64,000 nt of DNA, from positions 62,001 to 126,000 of the forward strand of contig CAVRED010000012.1 in assembly GCA_963719975.1 (NCBI GenBank), read 5' to 3'. The translations under genes were made by a program, and so were the position numbers. Shown piece after piece: positions 8,870 through 19,953 of this stretch. The number at the start of each line of letters is the position of its first letter. The stretch's first letter is position 1. This DNA is from Poindextera sp963719975 (GTDB lineage: Bacteria; Pseudomonadota; Alphaproteobacteria; Caulobacterales; Caulobacteraceae). The notes under the pieces were generated by a model. It worked only from the letters and a program-made list of their open reading frames with translations. It ran no database searches and was not told the origin of the DNA.

Positions 8870-9637
8870 ATGCCCTACCCAACCGCATCGGAAGCGCAGA
8901 TCGCCTTCTTCCGCGAGCACGGCTGGATCGTGGTCGAGAACGCCATTCCGCAGGCGGAGCTCGACGAGCTCGAGACGCGTTGCGAGAAGCTGCTCGAAGA
9001 AAAGGAGCGGTTCGCCAAGGACTGGGCCTGGGACAAGAACGAGAAGCTCGAAGAGCGGTCGTTCCGCATCGTCCAGTCCTCGCCCTCGTTCGTGTGGCGC
9101 GAGATCCGCGAGCAGGCGTACCGCAAGTGGCTGGTCGCCTTCGGCTCGGCCCTGCTCGGGAAGGAGGTGGAGTTCTGGTACGACCAGTTCCTCGCCAAGC
9201 CGCCGCAGAAGAGCGTCCCGACCTACTGGCACCAGGACGAGGCCTACTGGGGCCGGAACCTCGACGAGAAGGGGATCACCTGCTGGATCCCGCTGCTCGA
9301 CGTCGACGCCACCAACGGCTGCATGCACTTCATCGACCATGGTCACCGGCTGGGCGTCCTCCCGCACCACGCGGTCGAGGGCGTGCAGAGCGACCTGATC
9401 ACCTGCGACGTCGACGAGACCGACATGGTCGTCTGTCCGATCCATCGCGGCGACGTCACCTTCCATCACTCGAAGACGCCGCACATGACCACGGCCAACA
9501 ACAGCCAGGGCTGGCGCAAGGCGATCTCCAATCACATGCAGACGCCCGACGCCGGCGGCGAGGGCGACCACTACGCCTGGAAGACAACCGTGCATCAGGG
9601 CCTTGACCGGCCGCGCCCCGCCAAGGCGACCACCTGA
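8870..9637 (+). CDS. Phytanoyl-CoA dioxygenase (PhyH) family protein
   Basis: A 255-residue Fe(II)/2-oxoglutarate dioxygenase. The iron motif is His121-x-Asp123 (YWHQDEAYW), the distal His is in PHMTTANNS near residue 205, and Arg216 is positioned to bind 2-oxoglutarate. It starts 19 bp after the kinase and ends 20 bp before the GH172 gene, so it belongs to the sugar operon. The family hydroxylates varied small molecules. The substrate here is unknown, and a sugar-linked or glycoside substrate is suggested only by context. Confidence 0.88.
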   Translation: MPYPTASEAQIAFFREHGWIVVENAIPQAELDELETRCEKLLEEKERFAKDWAWDKNEKLEERSFRIVQSSPSFVWREIREQAYRKWLVAFGSALLGKEVEFWYDQFLAKPPQKSVPTYWHQDEAYWGRNLDEKGITCWIPLLDVDATNGCMHFIDHGHRLGVLPHHAVEGVQSDLITCDVDETDMVVCPIHRGDVTFHHSKTPHMTTANNSQGWRKAISNHMQTPDAGGEGDHYAWKTTVHQGLDRPRPAKATT

Positions 9638-9656
9638 CCTCTCGAAGGAAACGCGC

Positions 9657-10769
9657 ATGACCGAGTTCAACGGCCTGGGGCTCAACCTGGGCAATCTCTC
9701 GCGCCTGTCGAAGGCCAAGACCCGTTCGATCAGTCCGGAGAACTTCACCGGCGAGAAGGGCAAGGGCGGCATGTCGACGGACGGGCCGGCGGCGAACGCG
9801 GCGCGCGGCCTGGGCCAGGGCTGGAAGGTTTCGCCCTATGTGATCATCCAGCCCGGCGACACCTTCACGCTCGCAGACATCGAAGGCGCCGGCGCGGTCC
9901 AGCAGATCTGGATGACGCTCGCGGCCGGCAAGTGGCGCCACACGATCCTGCGCGCCTACTGGGACGATCAGGACCAGCCGTCGATCGAATGCCCGGCCGG
10001 CGACTTCTTCGCCTGCGGCTGGGAGAGCTTCGCCCAGGTGACGTCCCTGCCGGTGTGCGTGAACCCGGGCCGCGCGTTCAACTGCTACTGGGAGATGCCG
10101 TTCCGCAAGCGCGCGCGGTTCACGATGCAGAACCTCTCGGACGAGGCGATCTACGTCTACTACCAGATCAACTACACGCTCACCGACGTGCCTGAGGACG
10201 TCGCCTACTTCCACGCCCAGTTCCGCCGTGTGAACCCGCTGCCCTACAAGGAGGTCTACACCATCGTCGATGGCCTGGCCGGCCGCGGCCACTACGTCGG
10301 GACCTACATGGCCTGGGGGGTGAACAACGCCGGATGGTGGGGCGAAGGCGAGATCAAGTTCTTCATGGACGGGGACAAGGCGTTCCCGACCATCTGCGGC
10401 ACCGGCACCGAGGACTACTTCTGCGGCGCCTACAATTTCGACGTCGGCTCCATCGCCCGCGACCCGGCGATCAAGCCCAACTACGTCGAGTTCACCGGTC
10501 CCTACGCCGGCCTGCCGCAGGTGCTTCGCCCCGACGGTCTCTATCGCTCGCAGCAGCGCTTCGGCATGTACCGCTGGCACATCACCGACCCCGTGCGCTT
10601 CGAGGAGGACCTGCGCGTCACCATCCAGGCGCTCGGCTGGCGCACCCACCGCGACCGCCAGTACCTGCCGCTGCAGGACGACATCGCCTCGGTCGCATAC
10701 TGGTACCAGACCCTGCCGACGGCGCCGTTCCCGGCGTTGCCCGACCGGGACGATCTCGAGGTGATCTGA
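9657..10769 (+). CDS. GH172-family (DUF2961) glycoside hydrolase
   Basis: A 370-residue DUF2961 protein covering the whole domain. GWWGEGEIKFFMDGD and GTGTEDYFCGAYNF carry the conserved acidic residues of the family. Characterised GH172 members include difructose-anhydride synthase/fructofuranosidases and alpha-D-arabinofuranosidases, which act on furanosides and assemble as trimers or hexamers. No signal peptide is seen, so it probably cleaves an imported oligosaccharide in the cytoplasm. ATG at 9657 follows GAAGGA at 9644-9649. Substrate not determinable; a D-arabinofuranoside would fit the oxidative pathway at 16-23 kb. Confidence 0.88.
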   Translation: MTEFNGLGLNLGNLSRLSKAKTRSISPENFTGEKGKGGMSTDGPAANAARGLGQGWKVSPYVIIQPGDTFTLADIEGAGAVQQIWMTLAAGKWRHTILRAYWDDQDQPSIECPAGDFFACGWESFAQVTSLPVCVNPGRAFNCYWEMPFRKRARFTMQNLSDEAIYVYYQINYTLTDVPEDVAYFHAQFRRVNPLPYKEVYTIVDGLAGRGHYVGTYMAWGVNNAGWWGEGEIKFFMDGDKAFPTICGTGTEDYFCGAYNFDVGSIARDPAIKPNYVEFTGPYAGLPQVLRPDGLYRSQQRFGMYRWHITDPVRFEEDLRVTIQALGWRTHRDRQYLPLQDDIASVAYWYQTLPTAPFPALPDRDDLEVI

Positions 10770-10770
10770 G

Positions 10771-11199
10771 ATGGCCGACGGCGAGGTCCGGATGCGGCTC
10801 ATCCGCGCCGACGATGCGCCGGCGACGAACGCGCTGAACGAGCCCTTCGCGTTCGGACTGCAGGACGTAAAACAGCAAGTCGTCCCGGGCAGACGCGATG
10901 CGCACGGTCGGTTCGTCTTCGATTTCACTCTGAAGGTGAAGGCCGGCAAGGACCCGACGCGCCCAGCGTTCGGCGGGCCGTTCGCCAGCGGCCCGGCCGA
11001 CGACCGCTTCGTCTATCTCGCCTGGCGCTCGGTCCCGCGCGGAGTCTGGATCAACCGGATCAAGGCCAGGCTCTCTTCGATCGACTGGGCGCTGGTGCGC
11101 GCTGCGCAAGAGTCGGACCGGCCGATCGTCGCGGACGTCACCGGCCGCCGCCCCCACAACTCGGCCCGCCTCGTCGACTGGCGCCTGGACGAGGCCTAG
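10771..11199 (+). CDS. DUF5990 family protein
   Basis: A 142-residue protein resembling DUF5990, with a FDFTLKVK strand, AFGGPFASGPADDRFVYLAW in the middle, and WINRIKARL. No catalytic motif is known to me. It begins one base after the GH172 stop and therefore ends the rhaB-phyH-GH172 operon. Its stop overlaps the 3' end of the convergent ogt gene by 4 bp. Function unknown; the aromatic-rich beta structure would suit a binding role. Confidence 0.75.
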   Translation: MADGEVRMRLIRADDAPATNALNEPFAFGLQDVKQQVVPGRRDAHGRFVFDFTLKVKAGKDPTRPAFGGPFASGPADDRFVYLAWRSVPRGVWINRIKARLSSIDWALVRAAQESDRPIVADVTGRRPHNSARLVDWRLDEA

Positions 11200-11709
11200 G
11201 CCGCCAGCTTGAACGCCGCACCCTCGTGGGCGAGCAGCCAGCGCTTGCGTTCGAGCCCGCCGCCGTAGCCGGTCAGCGAGCCGTCGGCGCCGATCACCCG
11301 GTGGCAGGGGACGACGAGGCCGATCGGGTTGGAGCCATTGGCGAGGCCGACGGCGCGGACGGCGGTCGGATGGCCGATGCGGGCGGCAAGGCCGCCGTAG
11401 CTCCACGTCGAGCCGGCGGGAATGGTGCGCAGGGCCGCCCAGACCGTCTTCTGGAACGGCGTGCCGGCGGTGGCGCAGGCGATCGCGTCGATGCGCTCGA
11501 TCTCGCCGTCGAAATAGGCGGTGAGCGCTTCGCTGAGCGCCTTTGGCGCCCGATCGCTGGTCGGCGTCACCGGACCGTAGTGGCGCAGGAGCTGGCGTCG
11601 CATGCGCGGCTCGTGGTCGCTCCAGTCGAAGACACGCAGCGCGCCGCCCGCGTCCCACATGACGAGCGCCTCGCCGATCGGCGTCGGCAGGCGATCGAAC
11701 GCCAGCCCC

Positions 11710-11732
<23 letters not shown>
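11196..11732 (-). CDS. ogt: Methylated-DNA-[protein]-cysteine S-methyltransferase
   Basis: A 178-residue Ogt/AGT protein. The active-site motif PCHR gives Cys143, within GLVVPCHRVIGADG, preceded by the DNA-binding GSTWSYGGLAARIG and AVGLANGSNPI. It removes O6-alkyl groups from guanine in a suicide reaction. The start at 11732 (MSIGKPPEG) gives the family length and overlaps the end of the upstream ada-alkA gene by 23 bp, so the two are probably cotranscribed as an alkylation-repair unit. Confidence 0.93.
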
Positions 11733-13215
<1,483 letters not shown>

Positions 13216-13335
13216 GGGCGGAGGATGGGCGCATGTCGTCCCCAAGTCTCGCGGTTTTCGGACTCCAAGGGCCGGCGCGCAACGAATGTCGGTTCGGTTA
13301 GCGGACGGTCAACCAAGGTCGAGGACAATGGACCC

Positions 13336-13746
13336 ATGACGCTGCTCGCCCCCTCCCTCGGCCGCCGGTCCATCGACCTCGGCGCCTCCAATCCAGCCAA
13401 GTACGCCGGCGCCGAGCGCCAACTCAAAGAGGTGCGTCGCACTGACGTTCGCGCCCGCGCGCTCATGTCCGGCAAGGTCATCGTCGGCGATTGCCAGATG
13501 AGCATCGACTGCGTGATCCGGAACCTGTCGTCTCGCGGCGCGCGCGTCACCGTCCCGCGCTCGATCGACCTGCCCGCCGATGTTGGCCTCTTGATCGTGC
13601 GCGAGGCGCTGTTCTGCGAGGCCAAGGTCGCCTGGCGCAACGGCGACCAGACCGGCCTCGCCTTCCGCGCGCGCCACGACCTCAGGAAGGACACCGACCC
13701 TTCGAGGCGCGGAATCCGCGCTCTCTGGTCGGCCATGATCTACTAG
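13336..13746 (+). CDS. PilZ-domain protein
   Basis: A 136-residue protein whose residues 33-115 match PilZ: an RRTDVR motif and a downstream NLSSRGA (D/NxSxxG), the two parts of the c-di-GMP binding site. Such stand-alone PilZ proteins transmit c-di-GMP levels to motility, adhesion or polysaccharide machinery. It stands alone between the divergent alkylation-repair genes and the convergent TonB receptor. No partner is visible nearby. The ATG at 13336 is the first in frame close to the domain. Confidence 0.85.
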   Translation: MTLLAPSLGRRSIDLGASNPAKYAGAERQLKEVRRTDVRARALMSGKVIVGDCQMSIDCVIRNLSSRGARVTVPRSIDLPADVGLLIVREALFCEAKVAWRNGDQTGLAFRARHDLRKDTDPSRRGIRALWSAMIY

Positions 13747-13756
13747 GCCAGGCGGC

Positions 13757-16067
13757 CTAGAACTTCCCGATCAGCGTCACCTCGAGCATCCGCCCGGCCT
13801 GGAAGGTGTAGATGCTGGTGTCGGGTGCACCGGCGTCGCTGACCTGGAACAGCTGGGTCGTGTTGCCCGCCGGGGTGAAAGAGGTGATCGCGCGGTTGTC
13901 CGCGAGATTGAAGCCCTGCAGCTTCACCGCGAAGCGCCCGAAGTTGTAACCGAGCGAAGCGTCGAGCGAATTGTAGCCCGGCAGGTGGAAGGTGACCTGC
14001 TTGCCGGCCACCGTGTTGTACTGCACGAACGCGCCGGACTGCTTGTAGGTCAGTGACGCCGACCACGGTCCGTGGCTGTAGACCGCGCCGGCGGCGTCGG
14101 TCCATTCGGGTGCGTTCGGCAGCTCCTGGGCCGGGTTGGCGGTGATGCCCTTGGCGGGACTGGCGGGGTTCCCGAGCTGCTTGGCTGTGTTGAGCGAGCC
14201 GTTGATGAACAACGTCAGCCCGACGTCGGAGAAGGTGTAGGCCGCCTCTCCCTCGACGCCCGAGTAGCGCCCTTTGCCCGCGTTGCAGAAGCCGGCTTCG
14301 GGCGGCGGACCCGGGATCGTGCAGGAGACCTGTAGGTTCGTGGCGTCGATCCGATAGACGTCGGCGTCGGCGGTGAAGTCGCCGCGAGCGTAAACCGTGC
14401 CGGCCTGATAGTTCGTCGTATACTGCGGCTTCAGGGACTGGGCGTTCGCGCCGGTCACATAAAGCGACGACAAAGCCGGAACGAGGAAGCTGGTCGCCAC
14501 CTGCCCGTAGACCGACCAGTAGGGGAAGATCTTGTAGTTCGCGGTCAGGAAGTAGAGCGGACTGGTATAGGTGTCGGTCGCGAACAGAGCCTGATTCTTC
14601 GATCCTCCCCCGACGTTTTCGTGGGTCGCGGCGACATCGCGCTTGAAGTCGAGGTACTTGAACCCTGGCGAGATGCGCAGCTTGTCGGTCACGTACCAGT
14701 CGAAGTCGGCGAACACCTGCCACTGGGTCCAGTCCGAGTGCTCGAGCAGCTTGCAGTTGGTCGTGAACGGGAATTTCGGCGGGAAGAACTTGTTGTCCGG
14801 CGCATAGTGAAGCGTGAAGTCCTGGAAGCAGTTATGCCGCTCGGTGCTCGAGCCCTCGACGAGGCCGCCGACCCTCAGTTCGCCGAAGGCCCACTGCTGG
14901 TTCAGGCGCAGAATGTCGCCGTAGACGCGATAGTCGTTCAGCTTGTCGTAGCCGCCGATATCTTTCGGGTTTGACCCGGCCGCCTGCGGCGGCGAGGTGT
15001 TCGGTCCGCCTATGAAGCCGGTCATGTCGTTGGTCGACTTGGTCTTGTTCGAGTACCAATACGAGTAGGGCTGGTCCTCGACCGACATGGTGGGCGAGAC
15101 CTGATACTTCACGTCGATGTACTCGAAGTCGGTCTGCTTCTTTTCCCAGTTCCACTGGTAATTGTGCTCGTCATTGGGGACGGCGGCCATCGAGAAGTCT
15201 TTGCCGTAGCGAACCACTTGCGGCCAGGTCTCGCCCGGACCCTGCCGAATCCTCGAAGTGGAAACGATCCCACTGGTGCTGCACGAAGGCGGTCACCAGC
15301 CAGCGGTCGCCGATCGGCAGGACGAACTTGGCCGACTGGTTGTAGGCGTCGCCGCCGCTCTGGGTCAGTTCGCCGTCGGACGCGACCTCGTCGAAGTTGA
15401 TCCAGGCTTTGAGGCCGCCCAGCTGCGGGATCGCGCCGGTCTGGATCGTGGTCACGGCCTGGCGGGTGTTGAACAGGCCGAAGGTCAGTTTCTGCACCAG
15501 GCTGCGGGTGTCGGTGACGTCGTAGGTGAAGAAGTGCACCGCGCCGCCGAAGTTCTCCTGGCCAAGGTCGCCCGCGGCGCCAGGCCCGCGGTCGACGACC
15601 ACGTAGCCGATCGTCGAGGCCGGGAAGTAGTCGGCCCCGTGGTGGGTCGGATCGTTGGTGTCGCCGAACGCGATGCCATCGAAGGTCAGATTGAACTGCC
15701 CGTCCTTGAACCCTCTCAGCGAAATCACGTTGTAGTCGCCGACGGTGTTGTTCGAGCTGGTCCCGGAGATCGACGGGGCGATCGTGGCGACCGTCGTCCA
15801 TCCACCCGTCTCCGGCGTGACCTGCTCGATGTAGTGATGGCTGATGATCGACTCCGGCTGGGTCTCCTCCAGCGAGGACTTCACCGGCGCCGCCGCCGCG
15901 CCCGGGCTGTGCTCGGCGGTGACGACGACCGTGGTGGCTTCGGCGCCCTCGCCGCCCGCGGTCGGCTCAGCGGTGGATTGTGGCGCCGCCGCTGCGGCGC
16001 CCGCGGCGAGCAGCGCGATCGTTGCCATCGCCGCGCCGCTCAGCCACGCGATACGTCGTGTCGTCAT
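13757..16067 (-). CDS. TonB-dependent receptor, interrupted by one frameshift
   Basis: The start at 16067 encodes a signal peptide (MTTRRIAWLSGAAMATIALL, ending AAAA) and a plug domain with VISLRGFKDG and VVVDRGPGA. The frame then breaks near 15240 and continues in another frame as a full beta-barrel ending in an aromatic residue (LEVTLIGKF). The span of 2,311 bases is 770 codons plus one. Removing one base from the CCC run at 15240-15242 restores DSAGPGETWPQVVRYG across the junction. I read this as an intact receptor of about 769 residues with a one-base insertion. It lies downstream of, and in line with, the oxidative sugar operon, so sugar import is plausible. Confidence 0.85.
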
Positions 16068-16315
16068 CGTTCGATCCCCTTTCCCCGCGGGCCATCGCCC
16101 GCATGCGCTGAAGGCCGACCAGGAGCGCCGCTCCAGGCCGGTTGACGCGTCACAGCTGGATGGTCGGCCGCCTCTTACGCGAGGCGGTCTCGGACCCCCT
16201 TGGTGGGAATTGCGCGGTCATGCCCACCCTGACGAGTGAAGTTTTTCTGTCGATGCGGCGACAGTTTCGCGACCGTTGATCCGATGACGGACGAGGCGCG
16301 TTGCGAGAACCGCTG

Positions 16316-17477
16316 CTAGATCAGGCCCCTGGCCGCCAGCGACCGCATCAGATCGCGTACGCCGTACGTCCATGGCGGCGCCACGTCGGATGTGGTGACG
16401 CGATTGGAAAGGGCGCCGAGCCTGGGCGAACTGATCGTTACGCGGTCACCGCGCTTGTGGGTGAACCCCTCGCCGGGTGTGTCGCGGTCCTGGACGGGGG
16501 CGAACAGGGTCCCCAGAAACAGCATCAGCCCGTCGGGGTACTGGTGGTTCTGGTTCAGGGTCTGGGCGACCAGGTCGGTCGGATCGCGGCTGATCTCGGC
16601 CATCGAGCTTCGCCCCTCGAGGCGGAAGTTGTCCTCGCCCTCGACGACGAGCGCCAGCTCGGCCGCGCGCACGTCGTCGAGCCCGAAGCTCGAGTCGAAC
16701 AGGCGGACGAACGGGCCGATCGCACAGGAGGCGTTGTTGTCCTTGGCCTTCGACAGCAACAGCGCGCTCCGCCCCTCGAAGTCGCGCAGATTGACGTCGT
16801 TGCCGAGGCTCGCGCCGACGATCGCGCCGCGCGAAGAGCAAGCGAGCACGACCTCGGGCTCGGGATTGTTCCAAACGGACTTCGGATGCAGGCCGATCTC
16901 GGCCCCGAACCCCACGGCCGACAGCGGCTGGGCCTTGGTGAACACCTCAGCGTCGGGGCCGATCCCGACCTCGAGGTACTGCGACCACAGCCCCTCGCGC
17001 TCGAGGAGCGTCTTCGCCTGGGCCGCTTCCGGCGAGCCGGGCTTCAGCCCGCGGATATCGCCCAGGAGGCCGCGGAGCTCCTCGCGCACCTTGGCCGCGG
17101 CCGCGGGATCGCCTTTGCGCTCGCTCCTCGATGACCCGTTCCACCAGGCTGGCGGCGAAGGTGACGCCCGCCGCCTTCAGCGCCTGCAGATCGCAAGGCG
17201 CCAGCAGGCGGAAGTTCGCCGGCCGAGGGGCGCCGGCGGCCTCGACAGCCGCCTCAAGGGAACAGAGGCGCTCGCCCTGGTGGCCGGCGACCCTCGCCGC
17301 CGGATCGGGCAGGTCGAACAGGTCGCTCAGCGTCGGCGCCAGCCGGGAGAGGTCGAACAGCCCGTCTTCGCGCACGGCGATCGTGCGCGGGCCGGCGATC
17401 GGCGCCTCTATCCACACCCGGCCGACCAGGACCCCGGCCAAACCGTCCGTCGGCAGAATATCGCCGGGACCACTCAC
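16316..17477 (-). CDS. FAH-superfamily protein, XylX-like 2-keto-3-deoxy sugar acid dehydratase or diketo acid hydrolase (one frameshift)
   Basis: The protein starts with GTG at 17477 (SGPGDILPTDGLAG) and overlaps the lactonase stop by 4 bp. The frame breaks near 17117 after VERVIEERA and resumes as the fumarylacetoacetate hydrolase fold: LWSQYLEVGIGPDAEVFTKA, NNPEPEVVLA, GNDVNLRDFEGRSALLL and SSMAEISRDP. Length is 387 codons plus one base, and deleting the G at 17117 restores EERAKGDPAAAA. The best match I recall is the XylX type, which dehydrates 2-keto-3-deoxypentonates to alpha-ketoglutarate semialdehyde. Related proteins hydrolyse 2,4-diketo sugar acids. The neighbouring aldehyde dehydrogenase favours the dehydratase role. 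Confidence 0.85.
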
Positions 17478-18307
17478 GACCGATCGAGTCCGTAGAAGAC
17501 GCTGGCGGTATGGCCGAAGATGGCGTCCCGCTCGGCGTCGGACCGTCCGGCCAACAACGCCTCTGCAGCCTCGCGCCAGGCGGCGTAGGAGCCGGCCAGG
17601 GTCGCCACAGGCCAGTCCGAACCCCACATCAGCCGATCGGCGCCGAAGGCCTCGACCAGCACCTCGACGTAGGGTCGCAGCACCTCGGCCGACCAGGCTG
17701 GACCGGCCTCGGTGACCAGGCCCGAGAGCTTGCAGACGAGCCGGGTCTCGTCGGCGGTTGCACGGATCTCGCGCGCCCAGTCGTCGAGCGCGCCGCCTGC
17801 GATGTCGGGCTTGGCGCCATGGTCGATGACGATGTCGAGGCCCGGGTAGCGCCGCGCGAACATGCGCAGGATCGGAAGGTGGCGCGGGAAGATCAGGGCG
17901 TCGAAGGTCAGGCCCTCGTCGGCCATGGCGTGCAGCGCCGGCGTGATCGCTTCGCCGAGCATCCAGCGATCATCGGGCAGGTCCTGGATCATCGGCCTGA
18001 GCCCCACCAGCTTCGGCCGCGCGGCCAGCGCCGCGATCCGGTGGGCCGCATCCGGCGCCTCGAAGTCGACCCAGCCAACGACGCCGGCGACCAAGGGCTC
18101 GTCCGCGGCGAGATCGAGCAGGAAGTCGGTCTCCGCCGAAGTGGGCGCCGCCTGCACCAGCACGGTGCGCTCGACGCCGGCGGCGGCCAGCAGCGGCCGC
18201 AGGTCGTCCAGGCCGAAGTCGCGGTGGATGGGTCCGAGTTCCGGCGTGAGCCAGGCATAGTCGCCGCGCGCAAGGCGCCAGAAGTGCTGGTGGGCGTCGA
18301 TCTGCAT
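17474..18307 (-). CDS. Amidohydrolase-family sugar lactonase (fuconolactonase-like)
   Basis: A 277-residue amidohydrolase_2 TIM barrel. Metal-binding His6 and His8 are in DAHQHFW, a further His is in IVIDHGAKP, and the catalytic Asp is in MWGSDWPVA. Family members hydrolyse L-fucono-, L-rhamnono- or D-arabinono-lactones produced by aldose dehydrogenases. It sits between fucU (3-bp gap) and the FAH gene (4-bp overlap) in a minus-strand operon, exactly the order expected for an oxidative sugar pathway. Confidence 0.88.
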   Translation of the reverse strand: MQIDAHQHFWRLARGDYAWLTPELGPIHRDFGLDDLRPLLAAAGVERTVLVQAAPTSAETDFLLDLAADEPLVAGVVGWVDFEAPDAAHRIAALAARPKLVGLRPMIQDLPDDRWMLGEAITPALHAMADEGLTFDALIFPRHLPILRMFARRYPGLDIVIDHGAKPDIAGGALDDWAREIRATADETRLVCKLSGLVTEAGPAWSAEVLRPYVEVLVEAFGADRLMWGSDWPVATLAGSYAAWREAAEALLAGRSDAERDAIFGHTASVFYGLDRS

Positions 18308-18310
18308 GCG

Positions 18311-18745
18311 TCAGGCCCCCGGCCGCACCACGCCTTTCTTCAGGATCAGGTTGCCGTACAGGCGGGTCTCGCCGCTGGCCACGATCGCGAACGCTTCCCG
18401 CGCCCTCGCGTAGAAGGCGCGCCGTTCGATCGGCTCGATCGGGCCGCCATAGCCGTTCGCGGCCAGGGCGCGCGCGAACTCGGCCGTGATCGGCGGCGTT
18501 TCGTCCGGCGCGTCGACCACCGCCATGCGGAACGCCGCGGCGGGCACGAAGTCGTCCAGCGGCATGATGGCCGAGATGGCGCCGGCCAGGCGCACCGCGT
18601 CGACGCCGTCCGCGCGAACGAGCCGCTGGGCGTTCGATGCGGCGGGGAAGTTGGCGTCGGCGACCACGATCTCGTCGCCATGGCCCATGGCGCGCAAATG
18701 GGCCAGCAACTCGGGCCCAAGGACCGGATCGATCCCTTTCAACAT
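18311..18745 (-). CDS. fucU: RbsD/FucU-family sugar mutarotase
   Basis: A 144-residue FucU-type protein: MLKGIDPVLGPELLAHLRAM at the N-terminus, then GHGDEIVVADANFPA with the conserved His and Asp, and YGNLILKKGVV at the C-terminus. It interconverts anomers of L-fucose or related sugars, supplying the pyranose form used by the dehydrogenase. It lies 10 bp downstream of the aldo-keto reductase gene. The start at 18745 gives the usual FucU N-terminus. FucU enzymes prefer L-fucose-like configuration, which D-arabinose shares. Confidence 0.9.
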   Translation of the reverse strand: MLKGIDPVLGPELLAHLRAMGHGDEIVVADANFPAASNAQRLVRADGVDAVRLAGAISAIMPLDDFVPAAAFRMAVVDAPDETPPITAEFARALAANGYGGPIEPIERRAFYARAREAFAIVASGETRLYGNLILKKGVVRPGA

Positions 18746-18755
18746 GCGCTCGCCT

Positions 18756-19793
18756 TCAAGCCGCCATCGGCGCCGGCGCATCCAGGCTCATCAGCCCGGC
18801 GCGCTTCAAGTCGCGCCACAGCGTGTCCGGGATCGGGGCCTCGAGCAAGGCCAAGTTCTCCATCACCTCGGCCGGACTTTGCCCGCCCGGAATGACGCAG
18901 ACGACGGACGGATGCCCGAGGGGGAACTGCAGCGCCGCCTGCGGCAGGCGCACGCCGTGGGTGGCGCAAACGGCCTCGATCAGGTCTGTGCGGGCGAGGA
19001 TGTCGTGGGGCGCGGCGGCGTAGTTGTACATCGCCCCGGGCCGCGAGCCGGTGGCGAGGATGCCGCTGTTGAACGGACCCCCGATCACGACGCCGACGCC
19101 CTTGGCGACGCAGGCGGGCAGGAGGCTGATCAGCGCGTCCTGTTCAAGCAGGGTATAGCGCCCGGCGAGCAGGAAGACGTCGGGGTCGGCGAGCTGCATC
19201 AGGCGCACGCACGGCTCCCACTCGTTGACCCCCGCGCCGATCGCCGCGACGTCGCCGCGCGTGCGAAGCTCGTCCAGCGCCCGCCAGCCGCCCTGGTCCA
19301 TAAGCTCGCGCGTGCGCGCCTCGGCCGCCTCCGGCGTGCCGTGGGTCATGACGTCGATGTCGTGCACGTAGAGGATGTCGACGCGGTCGAGGCCCAAGCG
19401 GCCGAGGCTCTCCTCGTAGGAGCGCATCACCCCGTCGTACGAGTAGTCGAACCGCACCTTGAACGGCGGCACGCCCTCATAGATGCCGCTCGCCTCCTCG
19501 CCCGGCGCGCAGGGCTCGAGCAGCCGTCCGACCTTGGTCGACAAGAGGAAGGCGTCGCGCGGCTTGTGCCTGAGCACCGCGCCGGTGCGCCGCTCGGCCA
19601 GCCCGTGACCGTAGAGCGGAGCGGTGTCGAAGTAGCGGCCGCCGCGATCCCAGGCGCTCTCGACCGTGGCCTCGGCCTCGGCGTCGCTCATCACGCGGCG
19701 CATGTTGCCGATCGGGGCCGTGCCGAAGCCCAGTGCGGTGAAGGACAGCGTGCGCCCGGCCCGGGTGGTCAGGTCACGTGTGGGCAGACTCAT
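18756..19793 (-). CDS. Aldo/keto reductase, probable L-fucose/D-arabinose (D-threo-aldose) 1-dehydrogenase
   Basis: A 345-residue AKR. The catalytic tetrad is visible as Asp in RYFDTAPLYGHG, Tyr in PLYGHG, Lys in STKVGRLL and His in ILYVHDIDV. Similarity to D-threo-aldose dehydrogenases suggests NAD(P)-dependent oxidation of the C1 hydroxyl of L-fucose, D-arabinose or a related aldose to the lactone. It is the first gene of the minus-strand operon AKR-fucU-lactonase-FAH and is divergent from the UxaA-type dehydratase across a 160-bp promoter region. Confidence 0.88.
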   Translation of the reverse strand: MSLPTRDLTTRAGRTLSFTALGFGTAPIGNMRRVMSDAEAEATVESAWDRGGRYFDTAPLYGHGLAERRTGAVLRHKPRDAFLLSTKVGRLLEPCAPGEEASGIYEGVPPFKVRFDYSYDGVMRSYEESLGRLGLDRVDILYVHDIDVMTHGTPEAAEARTRELMDQGGWRALDELRTRGDVAAIGAGVNEWEPCVRLMQLADPDVFLLAGRYTLLEQDALISLLPACVAKGVGVVIGGPFNSGILATGSRPGAMYNYAAAPHDILARTDLIEAVCATHGVRLPQAALQFPLGHPSVVCVIPGGQSPAEVMENLALLEAPIPDTLWRDLKRAGLMSLDAPAPMAA

Positions 19794-19873
19794 TTTCCGG
19801 GACGCTGGTGGACGCAGAGAGACAATTCGAGTCGGCCCTTCATTCCGCGGTGCGACACTACCGCGTCAGCTCC

Positions 19874-19889
19874 GATCAGTAACGATCAT
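19874..19889. promoter_or_regulatory. Candidate operator GATCA-GTAA-CGATCAT in the AKR/uxaA divergent promoter
   Basis: This 16-bp sequence lies in the 160-bp gap between divergent genes and contains the direct repeat CGATCA-N4-CGATCA (19873-19888). The same pattern, GATCA-N4-CGATCAT with identical spacing, occurs at 24029-24044 between the divergent PhyH and rhamnosidase genes. Recurrence in two divergent promoters of one metabolic island is the evidence. No regulator gene is adjacent. Confidence 0.5.
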
Positions 19890-19953
19890 TGCGTTGAAAT
19901 CGCGGCCCCCGCGGCCCAGACTGGCCGGGCCAGCAAGCAAAGAGGGTGTCGGA

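Noticed and set aside
16247..16264. Rho-independent terminator (CTGTCG-N6-CGACAG)
   Set aside because: The six-bp stem is present, but on the minus strand, the direction of the upstream genes, it is followed by A bases rather than a T-tract.
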